Made by a program: the position numbers and the translations under genes. From NCBI RefSeq assembly GCF_027886475.1, contig NZ_CP115670.1, positions 1,612,001-1,676,000 of the forward strand: DNA of 64,000 nucleotides, given 5' to 3'. Below are positions 18,488 through 27,991 of the stretch, in pieces. The notes beneath the pieces were generated by a model. That model searched no databases. It worked only from the letters and a program-made list of their open reading frames with translations, and was not told the DNA's origin. Within the stretch, counting starts at the first letter, position 1. Each line of letters opens with the position of its first letter. This stretch comes from Corynebacterium sp. SCR221107. GTDB lineage: Bacteria; Actinomycetota; Actinomycetes; Mycobacteriales; Mycobacteriaceae.

Positions 18488-19942
18488 GTGAGCGACAAAG
18501 AACCGATACGCATCGATCCTGCCGAATTAGAAATAGCCCTCAAAGTCCTTACCGAGGCCGGCGACCTGCCCGCCGAGCACCCGGATTCGGTCGCTGTGCA
18601 GCATGCGGTTTCCAAGCTTTTTAAGGAAGTCAAACGTAGCCGTCGGAAAGCGGCAAAGAGGGCGCGCCACGAAGCCGACAGGCAGGTGTTGGAGGCCACG
18701 GCTACGGCGAACCCCTCCCGCGTCGATGACGAGACCGCTGGCCTACTCATCGCGCCGCTCGGACAACAACCGGTGGCACTCGAAGTCGGTGCCGTAGCGA
18801 CCCCGCACGGGTTCGCCGGGAAGCTGCAGCGTGCGCAGAACTGTTATGTCTGCAAGAAGCCCTACACGCTCGTCGACTCCTTCCACCACCAGCTATGCCC
18901 CGAGTGCGCGGCGGATAACCGCGCCCGGCGCACCGCCCGAGTGGATCTGACCGGCCGACGCGCGCTGCTGACCGGCGGGCGCGCCAAGATAGGCATGTAT
19001 ATCGCCTTGAAACTGCTGCGCGACGGCGCGGATCTCACGATCACCACCCGCTTCCCCAAGGATGCGGTGCGCCGCTTTGCGGCCATTGGTGACAGTATTG
19101 AGTGGCTCGATCGCCTGCACGTAGTAGGCATCGATCTGCGCGATCCGGCGCGCGTAGCGCAACTGGCAGAACGGTTGGCCGACAAGCCGCTCGACATCCT
19201 CATCAACAATGCGGCCCAAACCGTACGACGCTCCCCCGGCGCCTACTCAGGGCTTGTCGATGCCGAGAATGCGCCCCTGCAGGGCATCGAAAACGACGTG
19301 GCCCTCCTTCAGCTCGGCGAGTCCGGCCACCGGCACCCCCAGGCACTGTCCGGAGCCACCGAGTCGGCACTGGAGGCCATCGCACTGGTACAGCAGGCGC
19401 TGGTGGCCGGCGGGCTCGATCGCGTGGTCGACGCGGGCGGATTGCACCCGGACCTCGTCAGCCACAACTCCTGGGTCGCCAAGGTCGGCGAGGTGGACCC
19501 AGTGGAAATGCTCGAAGTCCAGCTGTGCAACGCCACCGCACCGTTCATTCTCTTCAACCGGCTGCGCCCCGCCTTGGAGGCGGCACAAGCTCGCCGGAAA
19601 TACGTGGTCAATGTCTCCGCCATGGAAGGCGTGTTCGGCCGTGGGTACAAAGGTCCGGGCCATCCGCACACGAACATGGCCAAGGCGGCTTTAAACATGC
19701 TCACTCGCACGACCGCCACCGAGATGTATCAGCATGGCGTGCTGGTCACCGCCGTCGATACCGGGTGGATCACTGACGAACGCCCGCACACGACGAAGAC
19801 GCGGCTAGCTCAGGAGGGCTTCCGCGCACCACTCGACTTAGTCGACGGCGCGGCGCGCGTCTATGACCCCATCGTGCAGGGTGAAAACGGCGTCGATCTC
19901 TACGGCTGCTTCCTCAAGGACTACCGCCCGCACCCGTGGTGA
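18488..19942 (+). CDS. SDR-family oxidoreductase with N-terminal zinc ribbon
   Basis: A 484-residue protein. Residues 1-115 are hydrophilic and charged. Next comes a four-cysteine zinc-ribbon-like cluster CYVCKK...CPEC (about residues 119-140), and then a Rossmann SDR domain starting ALLTGGRAKIG. NNAAQT is the NNAG-like motif and S377 the SDR serine. K399 is in place of the catalytic lysine, but the residue four before it is T395, not tyrosine; the nearest tyrosine is Y387. So the domain may bind NAD(P) without acting as a standard SDR, or use another base. Start GTG at 18488. The domain has an unusual insert between NNAAQ and the serine. Substrate unknown. Confidence 0.82.
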   Translation: MSDKEPIRIDPAELEIALKVLTEAGDLPAEHPDSVAVQHAVSKLFKEVKRSRRKAAKRARHEADRQVLEATATANPSRVDDETAGLLIAPLGQQPVALEVGAVATPHGFAGKLQRAQNCYVCKKPYTLVDSFHHQLCPECAADNRARRTARVDLTGRRALLTGGRAKIGMYIALKLLRDGADLTITTRFPKDAVRRFAAIGDSIEWLDRLHVVGIDLRDPARVAQLAERLADKPLDILINNAAQTVRRSPGAYSGLVDAENAPLQGIENDVALLQLGESGHRHPQALSGATESALEAIALVQQALVAGGLDRVVDAGGLHPDLVSHNSWVAKVGEVDPVEMLEVQLCNATAPFILFNRLRPALEAAQARRKYVVNVSAMEGVFGRGYKGPGHPHTNMAKAALNMLTRTTATEMYQHGVLVTAVDTGWITDERPHTTKTRLAQEGFRAPLDLVDGAARVYDPIVQGENGVDLYGCFLKDYRPHPW

Positions 19943-19956
19943 GCGCGCGTTTGACG

Positions 19957-19969
19957 GCTTTCCGACGCC
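19957..19969 (+). repeat. Recurrent word GCTTTCCGACGCC (single copy)
   Basis: Copy of the dispersed word, 15 bp after the SDR gene, extended as GCTTTCCGACGCCTACGG exactly like the copy at 57679. Confidence 0.75.
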
Positions 19970-20003
19970 TACGGTTCCCGACCGCCCGGCCGGGGCCGAA
20001 AAC

Positions 20004-20051
20004 TGTGGATAACTAGCCACAGGAATCGTCACTTGTGTCCCGTTTTCCACA
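20004..20051. promoter_or_regulatory. Two DnaA-box-like sites in opposite orientation
   Basis: TGTGGATAA (20004-20012) is a perfect DnaA box on the minus strand; TTTTCCACA (20043-20051) is a one-mismatch box on the plus strand. They lie in the gap before the HNH gene. Whether DnaA binds here is not shown by sequence alone. Confidence 0.4.
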
Positions 20052-20076
20052 GAAAATGACGCCTCGGAAAAATGGG

Positions 20077-21129
20077 ATGAAAAATCTTGCACTGCCCCCT
20101 AGCCTGCAAGGCATGGACGAGATCACCAACCACATCGCGCGGATTTTCAACGACCCCTTGCCGCTTTTGCGGTCAATCTTCTATTTGCCTAAGGATCACC
20201 TCATCCACCTCGGGATGGACAAGGCGGCGACGAACAAACTGCACACGCTGTCCAAGCTCTACCACGGCAAAACCAAACATCCCCAGATGCGTGCGAAAAC
20301 GTTAGCGGCCATCGCCGACAACGACCTGCCCTACGCGGCGCTGGCGATAATGGAAACGCGCGCCCGAACCATCCGCGGGCAGGGCGCGAAATGGAGCTTT
20401 CGTTTATTCATGGCGCGGCTGAAGTATCGCCGTAAGCGCACGCAAGGCCTCAACTTGGAGGAATTTACCCAGGCTGCCTATGAAGAGGCCGAGAGGCGTT
20501 CATCGGCGGCGCGGGCACCGAAAAACCCGCTGCGCATCACCCGCCGCGCCGCCAGCGATTGGTCACTGACACTTACCGGCGAAAAAAACGCCGTGAGCCT
20601 TTTGTATGAAGCCCTCCGCGAACTCGATGACCCGATCGGGAAGTTTCTCAACGCAGGCCGGGTGAAAAAGATACTTCGGCCCGTCGTGGTAATTCCGCTG
20701 GCGGAGGTCACCACGGTGCTCGACGGCACAAACGATGAAACTGTATTTAGGTGCTCCGACGGCATCACCAAAACCTCCCGGGAACTGGCGGCAGCGGAGC
20801 TGGATTCCGAGTGGGGCTTTGCGCTCCTGCATCCGGTTAAAGGGCCGGTGGATCTGTTGCGATCGCAACGCTTCGCCAACGACAAGCAGCGCACGCTGGC
20901 GATGGTGGAAAACCCCACCTGCGCGTGGGATGGATGCCGCATGCCCGCCGACGAATGCCAGGTGCACCATATTCATTCGTGGGCGCACGGTGGGCAGACG
21001 AACATGTCCAACCTTGCCACCTGCTGCCGCTATCACAATGGCATCAATGACGACGACCCGCACGCACCTACGGTCTATGGCAGGCTCGAGCGGGTCGACG
21101 GGAAGGTGCAGCGTATCTTTCGTCCCTGA
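20077..21129 (+). CDS. HNH endonuclease-domain protein (DUF222/13E12-like)
   Basis: A 350-residue protein with a C-terminal HNH nuclease module: CAWDGCRMPADECQVHH, then SWAHGGQTNMSNLATCCRYHN, giving the paired CxxC zinc ligands and the His-Asn-His core. The N-terminal part is helical and basic, as in the actinobacterial DUF222-HNH (REP13E12-like) family, which occurs in many dispersed copies. I chose the ATG at 20077 because GGAAA lies about 8 nt upstream. The frame is open from a GTG at 20035, and an ATG at 20113 is also possible. Cellular role unknown; no integrase or inverted repeats flank it. Confidence 0.82.
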   Translation: MKNLALPPSLQGMDEITNHIARIFNDPLPLLRSIFYLPKDHLIHLGMDKAATNKLHTLSKLYHGKTKHPQMRAKTLAAIADNDLPYAALAIMETRARTIRGQGAKWSFRLFMARLKYRRKRTQGLNLEEFTQAAYEEAERRSSAARAPKNPLRITRRAASDWSLTLTGEKNAVSLLYEALRELDDPIGKFLNAGRVKKILRPVVVIPLAEVTTVLDGTNDETVFRCSDGITKTSRELAAAELDSEWGFALLHPVKGPVDLLRSQRFANDKQRTLAMVENPTCAWDGCRMPADECQVHHIHSWAHGGQTNMSNLATCCRYHNGINDDDPHAPTVYGRLERVDGKVQRIFRP

Positions 21130-21135
21130 TAGGGT

Positions 21136-22254
21136 CTAGTCTTCGTCCTTGTCAACCTTGTCGAATGCGCGCAGGATCTTCTCGGCTCCCAAGGTCGGGG
21201 TGATCTGCGCGTGGCGCAGCTGATCCTCGACGAGCTTACGCACGGCGATGACGTCGGGGTCGCCGTTGAGGCGCTGCAGGATCGTCTCGTGCACCATTGA
21301 CCACATCCACTGGACCTGTTGCTCGCGTCGATTGTGCTCGAATGCGCCAGACTCCAGCATGGCCTGGTGGTGATCCTGGACGATCTGCCAAAACTCGTCC
21401 ATGCCCTCGTGCTCGATGGCGGACATGGTTATCGTTGGCGGGTGCCAGTCGTCGGATTCGGCGCGCACCATACGCATCGCGGCGGCAAGCTCGCGGGCGG
21501 CGCGCTTGGCGTTTTTGAGGTTGGGTCCGTCCGCCTTGTTAATCGCCACGAGGTCGGCCATCTCCAGTACGCCCTTTTTAATGCCCTGGAGCTGGTCGCC
21601 GGCACCGGCGAGCGCAAGGAAGGTGAAGCAGTCCACCATCTGCGACACAGCTACCTCGGACTGACCCACGCCGACGGTCTCCACCAGGATGACGTCGTAT
21701 CCGGCGGCCTCGAAAACAACCATCGACTCGCGGGTTGCCTTCGCTACGCCGCCGAGGGTGCCCGCAGACGGCGAGGGGCGGATAAAGGCGTTGTCCTCGC
21801 GCGCGAGCTTAGCCATACGGGTCTTGTCTCCCAAGATGGAACCCCGCGTCTTGGTCGAGGAAGGGTCGATGGCCAAGACTGCGACCTTGTGGCCTTCCTT
21901 AATCAATTTCATGCCCAAGGCTTCGATGAAGGTGGACTTGCCCACGCCGGGCACACCGGTAATACCCACGCGCAGCGCCTTGCCGCTAAAGGGCAGCAGC
22001 TTGACCAGCAGTTCTTGGGCGAGCACTCGGTGTGCCGGTGCGGTGGACTCGAGCAAGGTGATCGCTCGCGACATGAGAGTTCGATTGTGGGTGCGCACGC
22101 CTTCAAAGAGTTCGTCGACGTCGATGCGGCGACGGGCTTTCTTGACGATCTCAGGGGCAACAGCGGTCACCTCGCCCAAGTCGGTTCCGGCGGTCGTCAT
22201 CAACGACCCGAGGTGGTGTTCTAGGAACTCATTGCCGTGGAAACTACTGGTCAT
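21136..22254 (-). CDS. meaB: Methylmalonyl-CoA mutase-associated GTPase
   Basis: A 372-residue G3E-family P-loop GTPase that protects methylmalonyl-CoA mutase and gates cofactor loading. Walker A GVPGVGKSTF near residue 110, switch region VGVGQSEVAV, and AINKADGPN as the base-specificity motif. The frame extends 31 codons upstream of the ATG at 22254, but that stretch carries the repeat element and is not conserved in type. It is the third gene of a mutA-mutB-meaB run, separated from mutB by a strong hairpin. Confidence 0.95.
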   Translation of the reverse strand: MTSSFHGNEFLEHHLGSLMTTAGTDLGEVTAVAPEIVKKARRRIDVDELFEGVRTHNRTLMSRAITLLESTAPAHRVLAQELLVKLLPFSGKALRVGITGVPGVGKSTFIEALGMKLIKEGHKVAVLAIDPSSTKTRGSILGDKTRMAKLAREDNAFIRPSPSAGTLGGVAKATRESMVVFEAAGYDVILVETVGVGQSEVAVSQMVDCFTFLALAGAGDQLQGIKKGVLEMADLVAINKADGPNLKNAKRAARELAAAMRMVRAESDDWHPPTITMSAIEHEGMDEFWQIVQDHHQAMLESGAFEHNRREQQVQWMWSMVHETILQRLNGDPDVIAVRKLVEDQLRHAQITPTLGAEKILRAFDKVDKDED

Positions 22255-22284
22255 CAGTGGGCACTCCTTATGTCGTGCGCGTTG

Positions 22285-22313
22285 AGCTTGCCCACCGGTA
22301 GGCGTCGGCAAGC
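22285..22313. repeat. Short inverted element with recurrent word
   Basis: GCTTGCC (22285-22291) is followed after a short loop by GGCGTCGGCAAGC (22301-22313), the reverse-strand form of the recurrent word; GCTTGCC pairs with its GGCAAGC end. It lies between mutB and meaB and is followed by AAGAAAA. Confidence 0.7.
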
Positions 22314-22346
22314 AAGAAAAGGAAAAAGAAATCAGTAATATGCGCA

Positions 22347-22380
22347 TGCACCGGCCCGAAGAAGCCTCCGGGCCGGTGCA
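22347..22380 (-). terminator. Strong hairpin between mutB and meaB
   Basis: Perfect 12-bp stem TGCACCGGCCCG/CGGGCCGGTGCA with a 10-nt loop, 20 bp after the mutB stop. On the minus strand it is followed about 20 nt later by a U-rich stretch, so it may act as a partial terminator or an RNA-stabilising stem. Confidence 0.7.
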
Positions 22381-22400
22381 CTAGGTGCTGAACTTAGCCT

Positions 22401-24605
22401 TTAGGCCTCGACGTCCAAGTCGATGCCCAGGTTGGCAGCGAGCTTGGTCAGCATGTCGATTGCGGAATCGGCGATGACAGATCCCGGCGGGTAGATGGCA
22501 ACCGCGCCGTCATCGTAGAGTTCCTGGAAATCGCCCGGCGGGATGACGCCGCCGACGACGATCATGATGTCCTCGCGTCCGAGCTTGGCCAGCTCTTCCT
22601 TCAGCGCAGGCACCAGCGTGAGGTGGCCTGCAGCCAAGGAGGACACGCCGACGACGTGGACGTCGGCATCGACAGCGGCCTGTGCGGCCTCTGCCGGGGT
22701 CTGGAACAGCGGTCCGACATCGACATCCATGCCGAGGTCCGCGTAGGCGGAAGCGACAACCTTCTGTCCACGGTCGTGGCCATCCTGGCCCATCTTCGCG
22801 ATGTAGATACGCGGGCGGCGGCCTTCCTGTGCTTCAAAAGCGTCGGCCATGGCGATGGCCTTCTCGACATTACCCACGGTGCCTTCCTTTCCAACCTCGT
22901 CCTTGTAGACGCCGGAGAGGGTGCGGATCTCTGCCTCGTGGCGGCCGAAGACCTCCTCGAGGGCATCGGAGATCTCGCCGATGGAGCACTTGGCGCGGGC
23001 GCAGTCCACAGCCAGCTTCAGCAGGTTGTGCTCCAGATCGCCTGGCTCCTTGGTCTCCATGCGAGCGGCCTCGGTCAGAGCGGCAAGGGTGCGCTTGACC
23101 TCCTCCGGGTCGCGCTCGGCGCGCAGCTGCTCAAGCTTTGCAATCTGCTCGGCGCGCACCTTGGTGTTGTCGACCTTGAGGACCTCGATCTGCTCGTCTT
23201 CCTCAACGACGTACTTGTTCACGCCGATCAGGGCCTGGCGGCCAGAGTCGATGCGGGCCTGGGTGCGGGCGGCGGACTCCTCGATGCGCAGCTTCGGGAT
23301 GCCCTCGATGGTGGCCTGAGCCATACCACCGGCTGCCTCGACCTCTTCGATGTGCTTGCGAGCGCGCTCGGCGAGCTGCTCGGTCAGCCACTCGATGTAA
23401 TAGGAACCAGCCCACGGGTCGACCGGGCGCACGGTGCCGGACTCCTGCTGCAGCAGCAGCTGGGTATTACGGGCGATACGTGCCGAGAAGTCGGTCGGCA
23501 GCGCCAGCGCCTCGTCGAGGGCGTTGGTGTGCAGCGACTGGGTGTGACCCTGGGTAGCACCCATGGCCTCAATCGCGGTGCGGGCCACGTTGTTGTAGAC
23601 GTCCTGGGCGGTAAGCGACCAACCGGAGGTCTGGGAGTGGGTACGCAGCGAGCGCGACTTCGGGTTCTTCGGGTTGAACTTGGCAACCAGCTCGCTCCAC
23701 AGCAGGCGGCCCGCGCGCAGCTTGGCGATCTCCATGAAGGTGTTCATGGAAATACCCCAGAAGAAGGACAGGCGCGGTGCGAACTTGTCCACCTCAAGGC
23801 CCACGGACTCGCCGGCGCGGATGTACTCGATGCCGTCGGCCAGGGTGTACGCCAGCTCTAGGTCGGCGGTGGCACCGGCTTCCTGGATGTGGTAGCCGGA
23901 GATGGAGATCGAGTTGAAGCGCGGCATCTTCATCGAGGTGTACTCGAAGATGTTGGAGATGATGCGCATCGATGGCTTCGGCGGGTAGATGTAGGTGTTA
24001 CGAACCATGAACTCCTTCAGAATGTCGTTCTGAATGGTTCCGGCCAGCTGCTCTGGGGCAACACCCTGCTCCTCGGCGGTGACGATGTAGAACGCCAGGA
24101 TCGGCAGCACGGCGCCGTTCATGGTCATCGACACCGAGACGTTGCCCAAGTCGATGCCGGCGAACAGTTCACGCATGTCGAGAATGGAGTCGATTGCCAC
24201 ACCTGCCATGCCGACGTCGCCAACGACGCGCTCGTTGTCGGAGTCGTAACCGCGGTGGGTAGCCAGGTCGAAGGCGACCGACAGGCCCTTCTGGCCAGAG
24301 GCCAGGTTGCGGCGGTAGAAGGCGTTGGACTCAGCGGCGGTGGAGAAGCCAGCGTACTGGCGAATGGTCCACGGCTGGTTGGTGTACATGGTCGGGTATG
24401 GGCCACGCATAAACGGTGGCATGCCCGGGAAGGAATCCAGCTGCTGCGCTGCAACGGTCTCGTTGCGATCCTCGCGGGTAAACACGCGCGGGACATCGAT
24501 GCCCTCTGGGGTGTTCCAGACCTGCTCGCGCAGTGCCTTGGTGTCGCCAGCAGAGGTGGCCTCAGAGGACACAGCGTAGTCAGCGAAATTAGGAATGGTG
24601 CTCAT
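22401..24605 (-). CDS. mutB: Methylmalonyl-CoA mutase, large (catalytic) subunit
   Basis: A 734-residue B12-dependent mutase interconverting methylmalonyl-CoA and succinyl-CoA. The N-terminal TIM barrel contains [22 protein letters not shown] substrate contacts, and the C-terminal cobalamin domain has GQDGHDRG (DxHxxG, near residue 610). Full length for the family. It starts 6 bp after the mutA stop on the same strand and forms the heterodimer with it. Confidence 0.97.
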   Translation of the reverse strand: MSTIPNFADYAVSSEATSAGDTKALREQVWNTPEGIDVPRVFTREDRNETVAAQQLDSFPGMPPFMRGPYPTMYTNQPWTIRQYAGFSTAAESNAFYRRNLASGQKGLSVAFDLATHRGYDSDNERVVGDVGMAGVAIDSILDMRELFAGIDLGNVSVSMTMNGAVLPILAFYIVTAEEQGVAPEQLAGTIQNDILKEFMVRNTYIYPPKPSMRIISNIFEYTSMKMPRFNSISISGYHIQEAGATADLELAYTLADGIEYIRAGESVGLEVDKFAPRLSFFWGISMNTFMEIAKLRAGRLLWSELVAKFNPKNPKSRSLRTHSQTSGWSLTAQDVYNNVARTAIEAMGATQGHTQSLHTNALDEALALPTDFSARIARNTQLLLQQESGTVRPVDPWAGSYYIEWLTEQLAERARKHIEEVEAAGGMAQATIEGIPKLRIEESAARTQARIDSGRQALIGVNKYVVEEDEQIEVLKVDNTKVRAEQIAKLEQLRAERDPEEVKRTLAALTEAARMETKEPGDLEHNLLKLAVDCARAKCSIGEISDALEEVFGRHEAEIRTLSGVYKDEVGKEGTVGNVEKAIAMADAFEAQEGRRPRIYIAKMGQDGHDRGQKVVASAYADLGMDVDVGPLFQTPAEAAQAAVDADVHVVGVSSLAAGHLTLVPALKEELAKLGREDIMIVVGGVIPPGDFQELYDDGAVAIYPPGSVIADSAIDMLTKLAANLGIDLDVEA

Positions 24606-24611
24606 GAGTGC

Positions 24612-26420
24612 TTATGCTCCCAACTTCTCAAGCAGGTCAGACAGGGTCTGAGCCGCATCGATCTTCATGTTGAGGTAGCCGTCCGCCTCAACACCGGTGC
24701 CCTCGGCACCAGCAAGCAGAACGGTCTGTGCGCCAGCCTCGCGCAGGGCAGCCAGCGCCTCGGCGCCGGATGCTGCGTACTCTTGGTCGGTACCGCAGAT
24801 GACCACGATCGGGGTGGCCTTGGCCGCCTCGGTGAACTCAGGGGTGCCGGGTACGACCTGCCCTGGGTTCAAGGCCTCGATGCCGCCGGAAGCCAGCAGG
24901 TTGGAGGCAAAACCGGTGCGGATGTTGTGCTTGGCCAGCGGGCCGAGCGGAATGAGGGCAATCTGCGGGCGCTTGCCGTTGACCTCGAAGAAGTCATCGG
25001 ACCGGTTGCGCAGCGCCTCAAATTGAGCTGCCCAGCGCTTGACGGAGGTCGGCTCGACGCGCAGGTCCTTCGGCAGCGGGGCTTCGTTGAGGTTCGGGAA
25101 CTCGTTGATAGCGGTGATCTTGCGGACGCGGTGTGCAACGGCGTCGCGGATCTTCTCGTAGCTCTCCTCGAGCTTGGAGGTGATAATGCCTGCCTTAAGC
25201 ACCTCAGAGAAGCCACCCTTGGCCTCGATCTCCTGGAAGACGGCCCACGCCTTTTCTTCGAGCTGGGAGGTGTACTGCTCAACGTAGTAGGAGCCACCGG
25301 CCGGGTCGACGACGTGACCGAGGTGAGACTCCTCGAGCAGCAAGAGGTTGGTATTGCGGGCGATGCGGTGCGCAAAGGTGCGCGAAACACCTGGCAGACC
25401 GCCTGGGATTGCCCAGTCGAAGGTGAGAACCTCGACGTCTGTTGCGCCACCCACGCCTGCGGCGAAGGCGGAGACGGTGCTGCGCAGCATGTTCACCCAC
25501 GGATCGCGCTGGCTGAACATGGCCGGAGCTGTCAGGGCATGCAGCGGGCCGGACCCCTTCTCGGCGGCGCCGAGGATCTCGGCGACGCGAGCCCACAAAG
25601 TGCGGGCTGCACGCAGCTTTGCGATCTGACCAAACTGGTCATCGGTAATGGCGTAGCGGAAGGACAGCTGATCGAGTGCCTGCTCGACAGTCAGTCCGGC
25701 GTCGGTCAGGCGACGCAGGTACTCAACGCCAGCGGCGATGGTAAAGCCCAATTGCTGGGCATAGCTGCCACCCTGGTTAGAGAAGGAAACACCGTCCACC
25801 AAGATCGCGCGGGTGTTTTCACGGGCGGCGGCTTCCTTGGCCAGCTCCACAGCTGTGTCGATGTCGACGCTAGCGGAGCCATCCACGGCGGAGGTCAGCG
25901 GGGAGGCGCCCAGCTCGATGCGAGCCGGGGTCTTGCCCTGCTCATCGACGAGAGCGTACAGCGCGGCGGCTGCCTCCTTTGTGCCGGCGCCTGCGTTGAG
26001 GCGAACCGGAGCAAGGTCAAGGTAGACACCCTTAAGCAGCTCGGCGACCGGTGCATCTCCGTAGATCACTAGGTCAGTGGTGCCGTTTTCGAGTGCGGAA
26101 AGAACCTGCTCATTGGTGGCGGATGCGCCGAAGGACTCGGTGACACCCCACCCCTTGCCGGCAGCGCCAGCGCCCTGGGCACCACGAGTGAACGGGAATT
26201 CACCTGGAACCGGGACCTCTGGAAGTTCATCCTGACGGGTGTACAGCGGATTAACGTCGATCCCGTCATAGGTGGTCTTGATAAGTTTGCGCCAGATATC
26301 GAGCGGAACGTCTGCAACGTCCTTCTTCTGTACGCGTGCGAAGACTCCAGCAACGGCCTTGTACCAGGCCTGCTGTTGCTGTGGGAAGTCTTCGATTAGG
26401 GAATTCCGTGCATCACTCAC
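24612..26420 (-). CDS. mutA: Methylmalonyl-CoA mutase, small subunit
   Basis: A 602-residue non-catalytic partner of MutB. It shares the barrel fold (for example TFDWAIPGGLPGVSRTFAHRIARNTNLLL), but its C-terminal domain has no DxHxxG cobalamin motif, as normal for the beta subunit. It is the first gene of the mut operon, and the promoter must lie in the 26421-26650 gap shared with the divergent membrane-protein gene. Confidence 0.96.
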   Translation of the reverse strand: MSDARNSLIEDFPQQQQAWYKAVAGVFARVQKKDVADVPLDIWRKLIKTTYDGIDVNPLYTRQDELPEVPVPGEFPFTRGAQGAGAAGKGWGVTESFGASATNEQVLSALENGTTDLVIYGDAPVAELLKGVYLDLAPVRLNAGAGTKEAAAALYALVDEQGKTPARIELGASPLTSAVDGSASVDIDTAVELAKEAAARENTRAILVDGVSFSNQGGSYAQQLGFTIAAGVEYLRRLTDAGLTVEQALDQLSFRYAITDDQFGQIAKLRAARTLWARVAEILGAAEKGSGPLHALTAPAMFSQRDPWVNMLRSTVSAFAAGVGGATDVEVLTFDWAIPGGLPGVSRTFAHRIARNTNLLLLEESHLGHVVDPAGGSYYVEQYTSQLEEKAWAVFQEIEAKGGFSEVLKAGIITSKLEESYEKIRDAVAHRVRKITAINEFPNLNEAPLPKDLRVEPTSVKRWAAQFEALRNRSDDFFEVNGKRPQIALIPLGPLAKHNIRTGFASNLLASGGIEALNPGQVVPGTPEFTEAAKATPIVVICGTDQEYAASGAEALAALREAGAQTVLLAGAEGTGVEADGYLNMKIDAAQTLSDLLEKLGA

Positions 26421-26650
26421 GTAAAACCCACTCCCCTCGCATAATCGGCGCGGCCCAAGGTGGGCGCGCCTTTAGAGCTGTCAGTAAAAGTGCGAAATCG
26501 CAACGCCGTCTCATTACCCTGACGAAGGCATTGCATTTCACAACCGCTACCTATCCTAGTACGCATCACAGTGGTTTTTTTGCTTAGCGTGGGTGGTTGT
26601 GGGAAATCTTGCACCCCCAACCGGCTACCCTAGTCCGTGTGGGAACCGCA

Positions 26651-27355
26651 ATGGGATTTTTGTTCGGACTTTTTCGCGACGCCGTAGCCTCGATTCGCGG
26701 ATGGTCTGTTACTCGAAAAACTGCCGGCCTAGCAGCGCTTATTCTGCTGGTTTACATGCTTGTTGGTTTCGATGTTCCCCCATTGTCGAAGTTGCAGGAA
26801 TGGTCCCGAACAATGGGCGCCTGGTTTCCGTTTCTTTTTGCAAGTTTCTACGTATTTGTAGTTCAGTTTCCGGTTCCCAGGACCTTCTTTACCTTAAGCT
26901 CCGGCGTGTTGTTTGGTCCCACCCTTGGAATTTTCGTGGCCTTGACCTCAACCACGCTCGCGGCCGCGTTGAATGTGTCCGTCATTCGGTACTTTCTCGG
27001 TGATTGGATGCGGCCTCGGCTCACTCATCCCGCGGTGGCCGGAATCAATCAGCACCTGGCCCAACGCGGCTGGCTTGCGGTGGCCTCCTTGCGCATGATC
27101 GCCGCAGTTCCATTCTCCATCCTTAACTATGCGGCAGCCCTGTCGTCGGTGCCTGTTTCGAGTTTTACCCTTGCGACGCTGATAGGTTCTGCCCCAGGCA
27201 CCATTTCCACCGTTCTTCTTGGCAATACGCTCACTGGAGATATGGATCCGAGATTAATTGCCGTCGCCGTAGCACTTACCTTGCTGGGGTGCACTGGTTT
27301 GCTTATAGACGCCAAGGCCCCCCTCAAAGGTCAAGACTCAAGCATGGATTACTGA
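26651..27355 (+). CDS. TVP38/TMEM64 (VTT/DedA-like) membrane protein
   Basis: A polytopic membrane protein of 234 residues. The SNARE-associated/VTT core is visible as FYVFVVQFPVPRTFFTLSSGVLFGPTLGIFV, followed by the re-entrant-type segment and LRMIAAVPFSILNYAAALS. Members are thought to act in lipid or polyprenyl-carrier translocation. The frame is open from a GTG at 26597, but the ATG at 26651 has GGGA upstream and starts the first hydrophobic part, so I prefer it. Confidence 0.85.
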   Translation: MGFLFGLFRDAVASIRGWSVTRKTAGLAALILLVYMLVGFDVPPLSKLQEWSRTMGAWFPFLFASFYVFVVQFPVPRTFFTLSSGVLFGPTLGIFVALTSTTLAAALNVSVIRYFLGDWMRPRLTHPAVAGINQHLAQRGWLAVASLRMIAAVPFSILNYAAALSSVPVSSFTLATLIGSAPGTISTVLLGNTLTGDMDPRLIAVAVALTLLGCTGLLIDAKAPLKGQDSSMDY

Positions 27356-27365
27356 CTTAGGCTAA

Positions 27366-27389
27366 GGTGGGTGCAGTAATACGGAGGAG
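27366..27389 (+). promoter_or_regulatory. Likely -10 and strong ribosome site of the HTH gene
   Basis: A TAAGGT-type -10 (around 27363-27368) is followed by the ribosome-binding sequence GGAGGAG at 27383-27389, 6 nt before the ATG at 27395. This fixes the start of the next gene. Confidence 0.55.
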
Positions 27390-27394
27390 AGTCC

Positions 27395-27991
27395 ATGATG
27401 TTTGCCATTCACGCTCGTTATCGAGGTCGCGAGCGGCGTCGCGCTGACTTTGTGCGTCAGTCGGCGCGCGCATTATCCACGCTTCCCGACGTTTCCGAGT
27501 TCGATGTGGTCGGGGTCGAAGACATCCGCGCCATCATTTACACTCCGGAGGCCATGTGCGACACCACCATGGCGCTTCTTGCCGCTGGAGATTGGGCCGT
27601 CGGGCTCGCCGTTTTGGTCGACGATGGGCTACCTGACAAAGCCATCGCCACCGAGCAGGTCCTGAATCTGGCCAGCACCACTCTCGGCGCGCATGCGCGC
27701 AGCGGTCAGGTCAAAGTAGGAGTCAAGCGCGGCAACCGGAAGGATCCCGCGTGGAGTGCCGACATTCAGGCTGCTTTCACCATGTTGGCCCATATATTGT
27801 CAAAGCGCACCGCCGAAGGCCGTGAGGCTACTTCCTTGGTGCGCTCTGGAATGAATCAAAACGAGGCCGCCGCCGAGCTGGGAATTTCCAAGCAAGCTAT
27901 GAGCCAGCGTCTTCAGGCCGCCGGTTGGCAGGCGGAGATGGCCGGTTATCGCTTGGCCATCTCCTTGCTCAATCGAGTGGGCACGTCTTAG
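27395..27991 (+). CDS. SatD-like / HTH-containing protein
   Basis: A 198-residue cytoplasmic protein. The C-terminal part carries a helix-turn-helix (MNQNEAAAELGISKQAMSQRLQAAGW, about residues 152-177). The N-terminal 130 residues resemble SatD-like proteins: a short start, then alternating strands and helices including AAGDWAVGLAVL. Tandem ATG codons at 27395 and 27398 both follow the GGAGGAG site. Its last 4 bases overlap the end of the convergent SPFH gene. A DNA-binding role is likely; targets are unknown. Confidence 0.75.
   Translation: MMFAIHARYRGRERRRADFVRQSARALSTLPDVSEFDVVGVEDIRAIIYTPEAMCDTTMALLAAGDWAVGLAVLVDDGLPDKAIATEQVLNLASTTLGAHARSGQVKVGVKRGNRKDPAWSADIQAAFTMLAHILSKRTAEGREATSLVRSGMNQNEAAAELGISKQAMSQRLQAAGWQAEMAGYRLAISLLNRVGTS

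Noticed and set aside
20077..21129. HNH gene as part of a mobile element
   Set aside because: No transposase, terminal repeats or att-like duplication from the nearby tRNA-Leu are visible; neighbours are ordinary chromosomal genes.
23889..26072. 727-codon plus-strand frame opposite mutA/mutB
   Set aside because: It is the antisense shadow of highly biased GC-rich genes; it has no domain features or start signal. The same holds for long frames opposite metH (5938-7278), acn (37776-39647) and the ABC-F gene (45261-46715).
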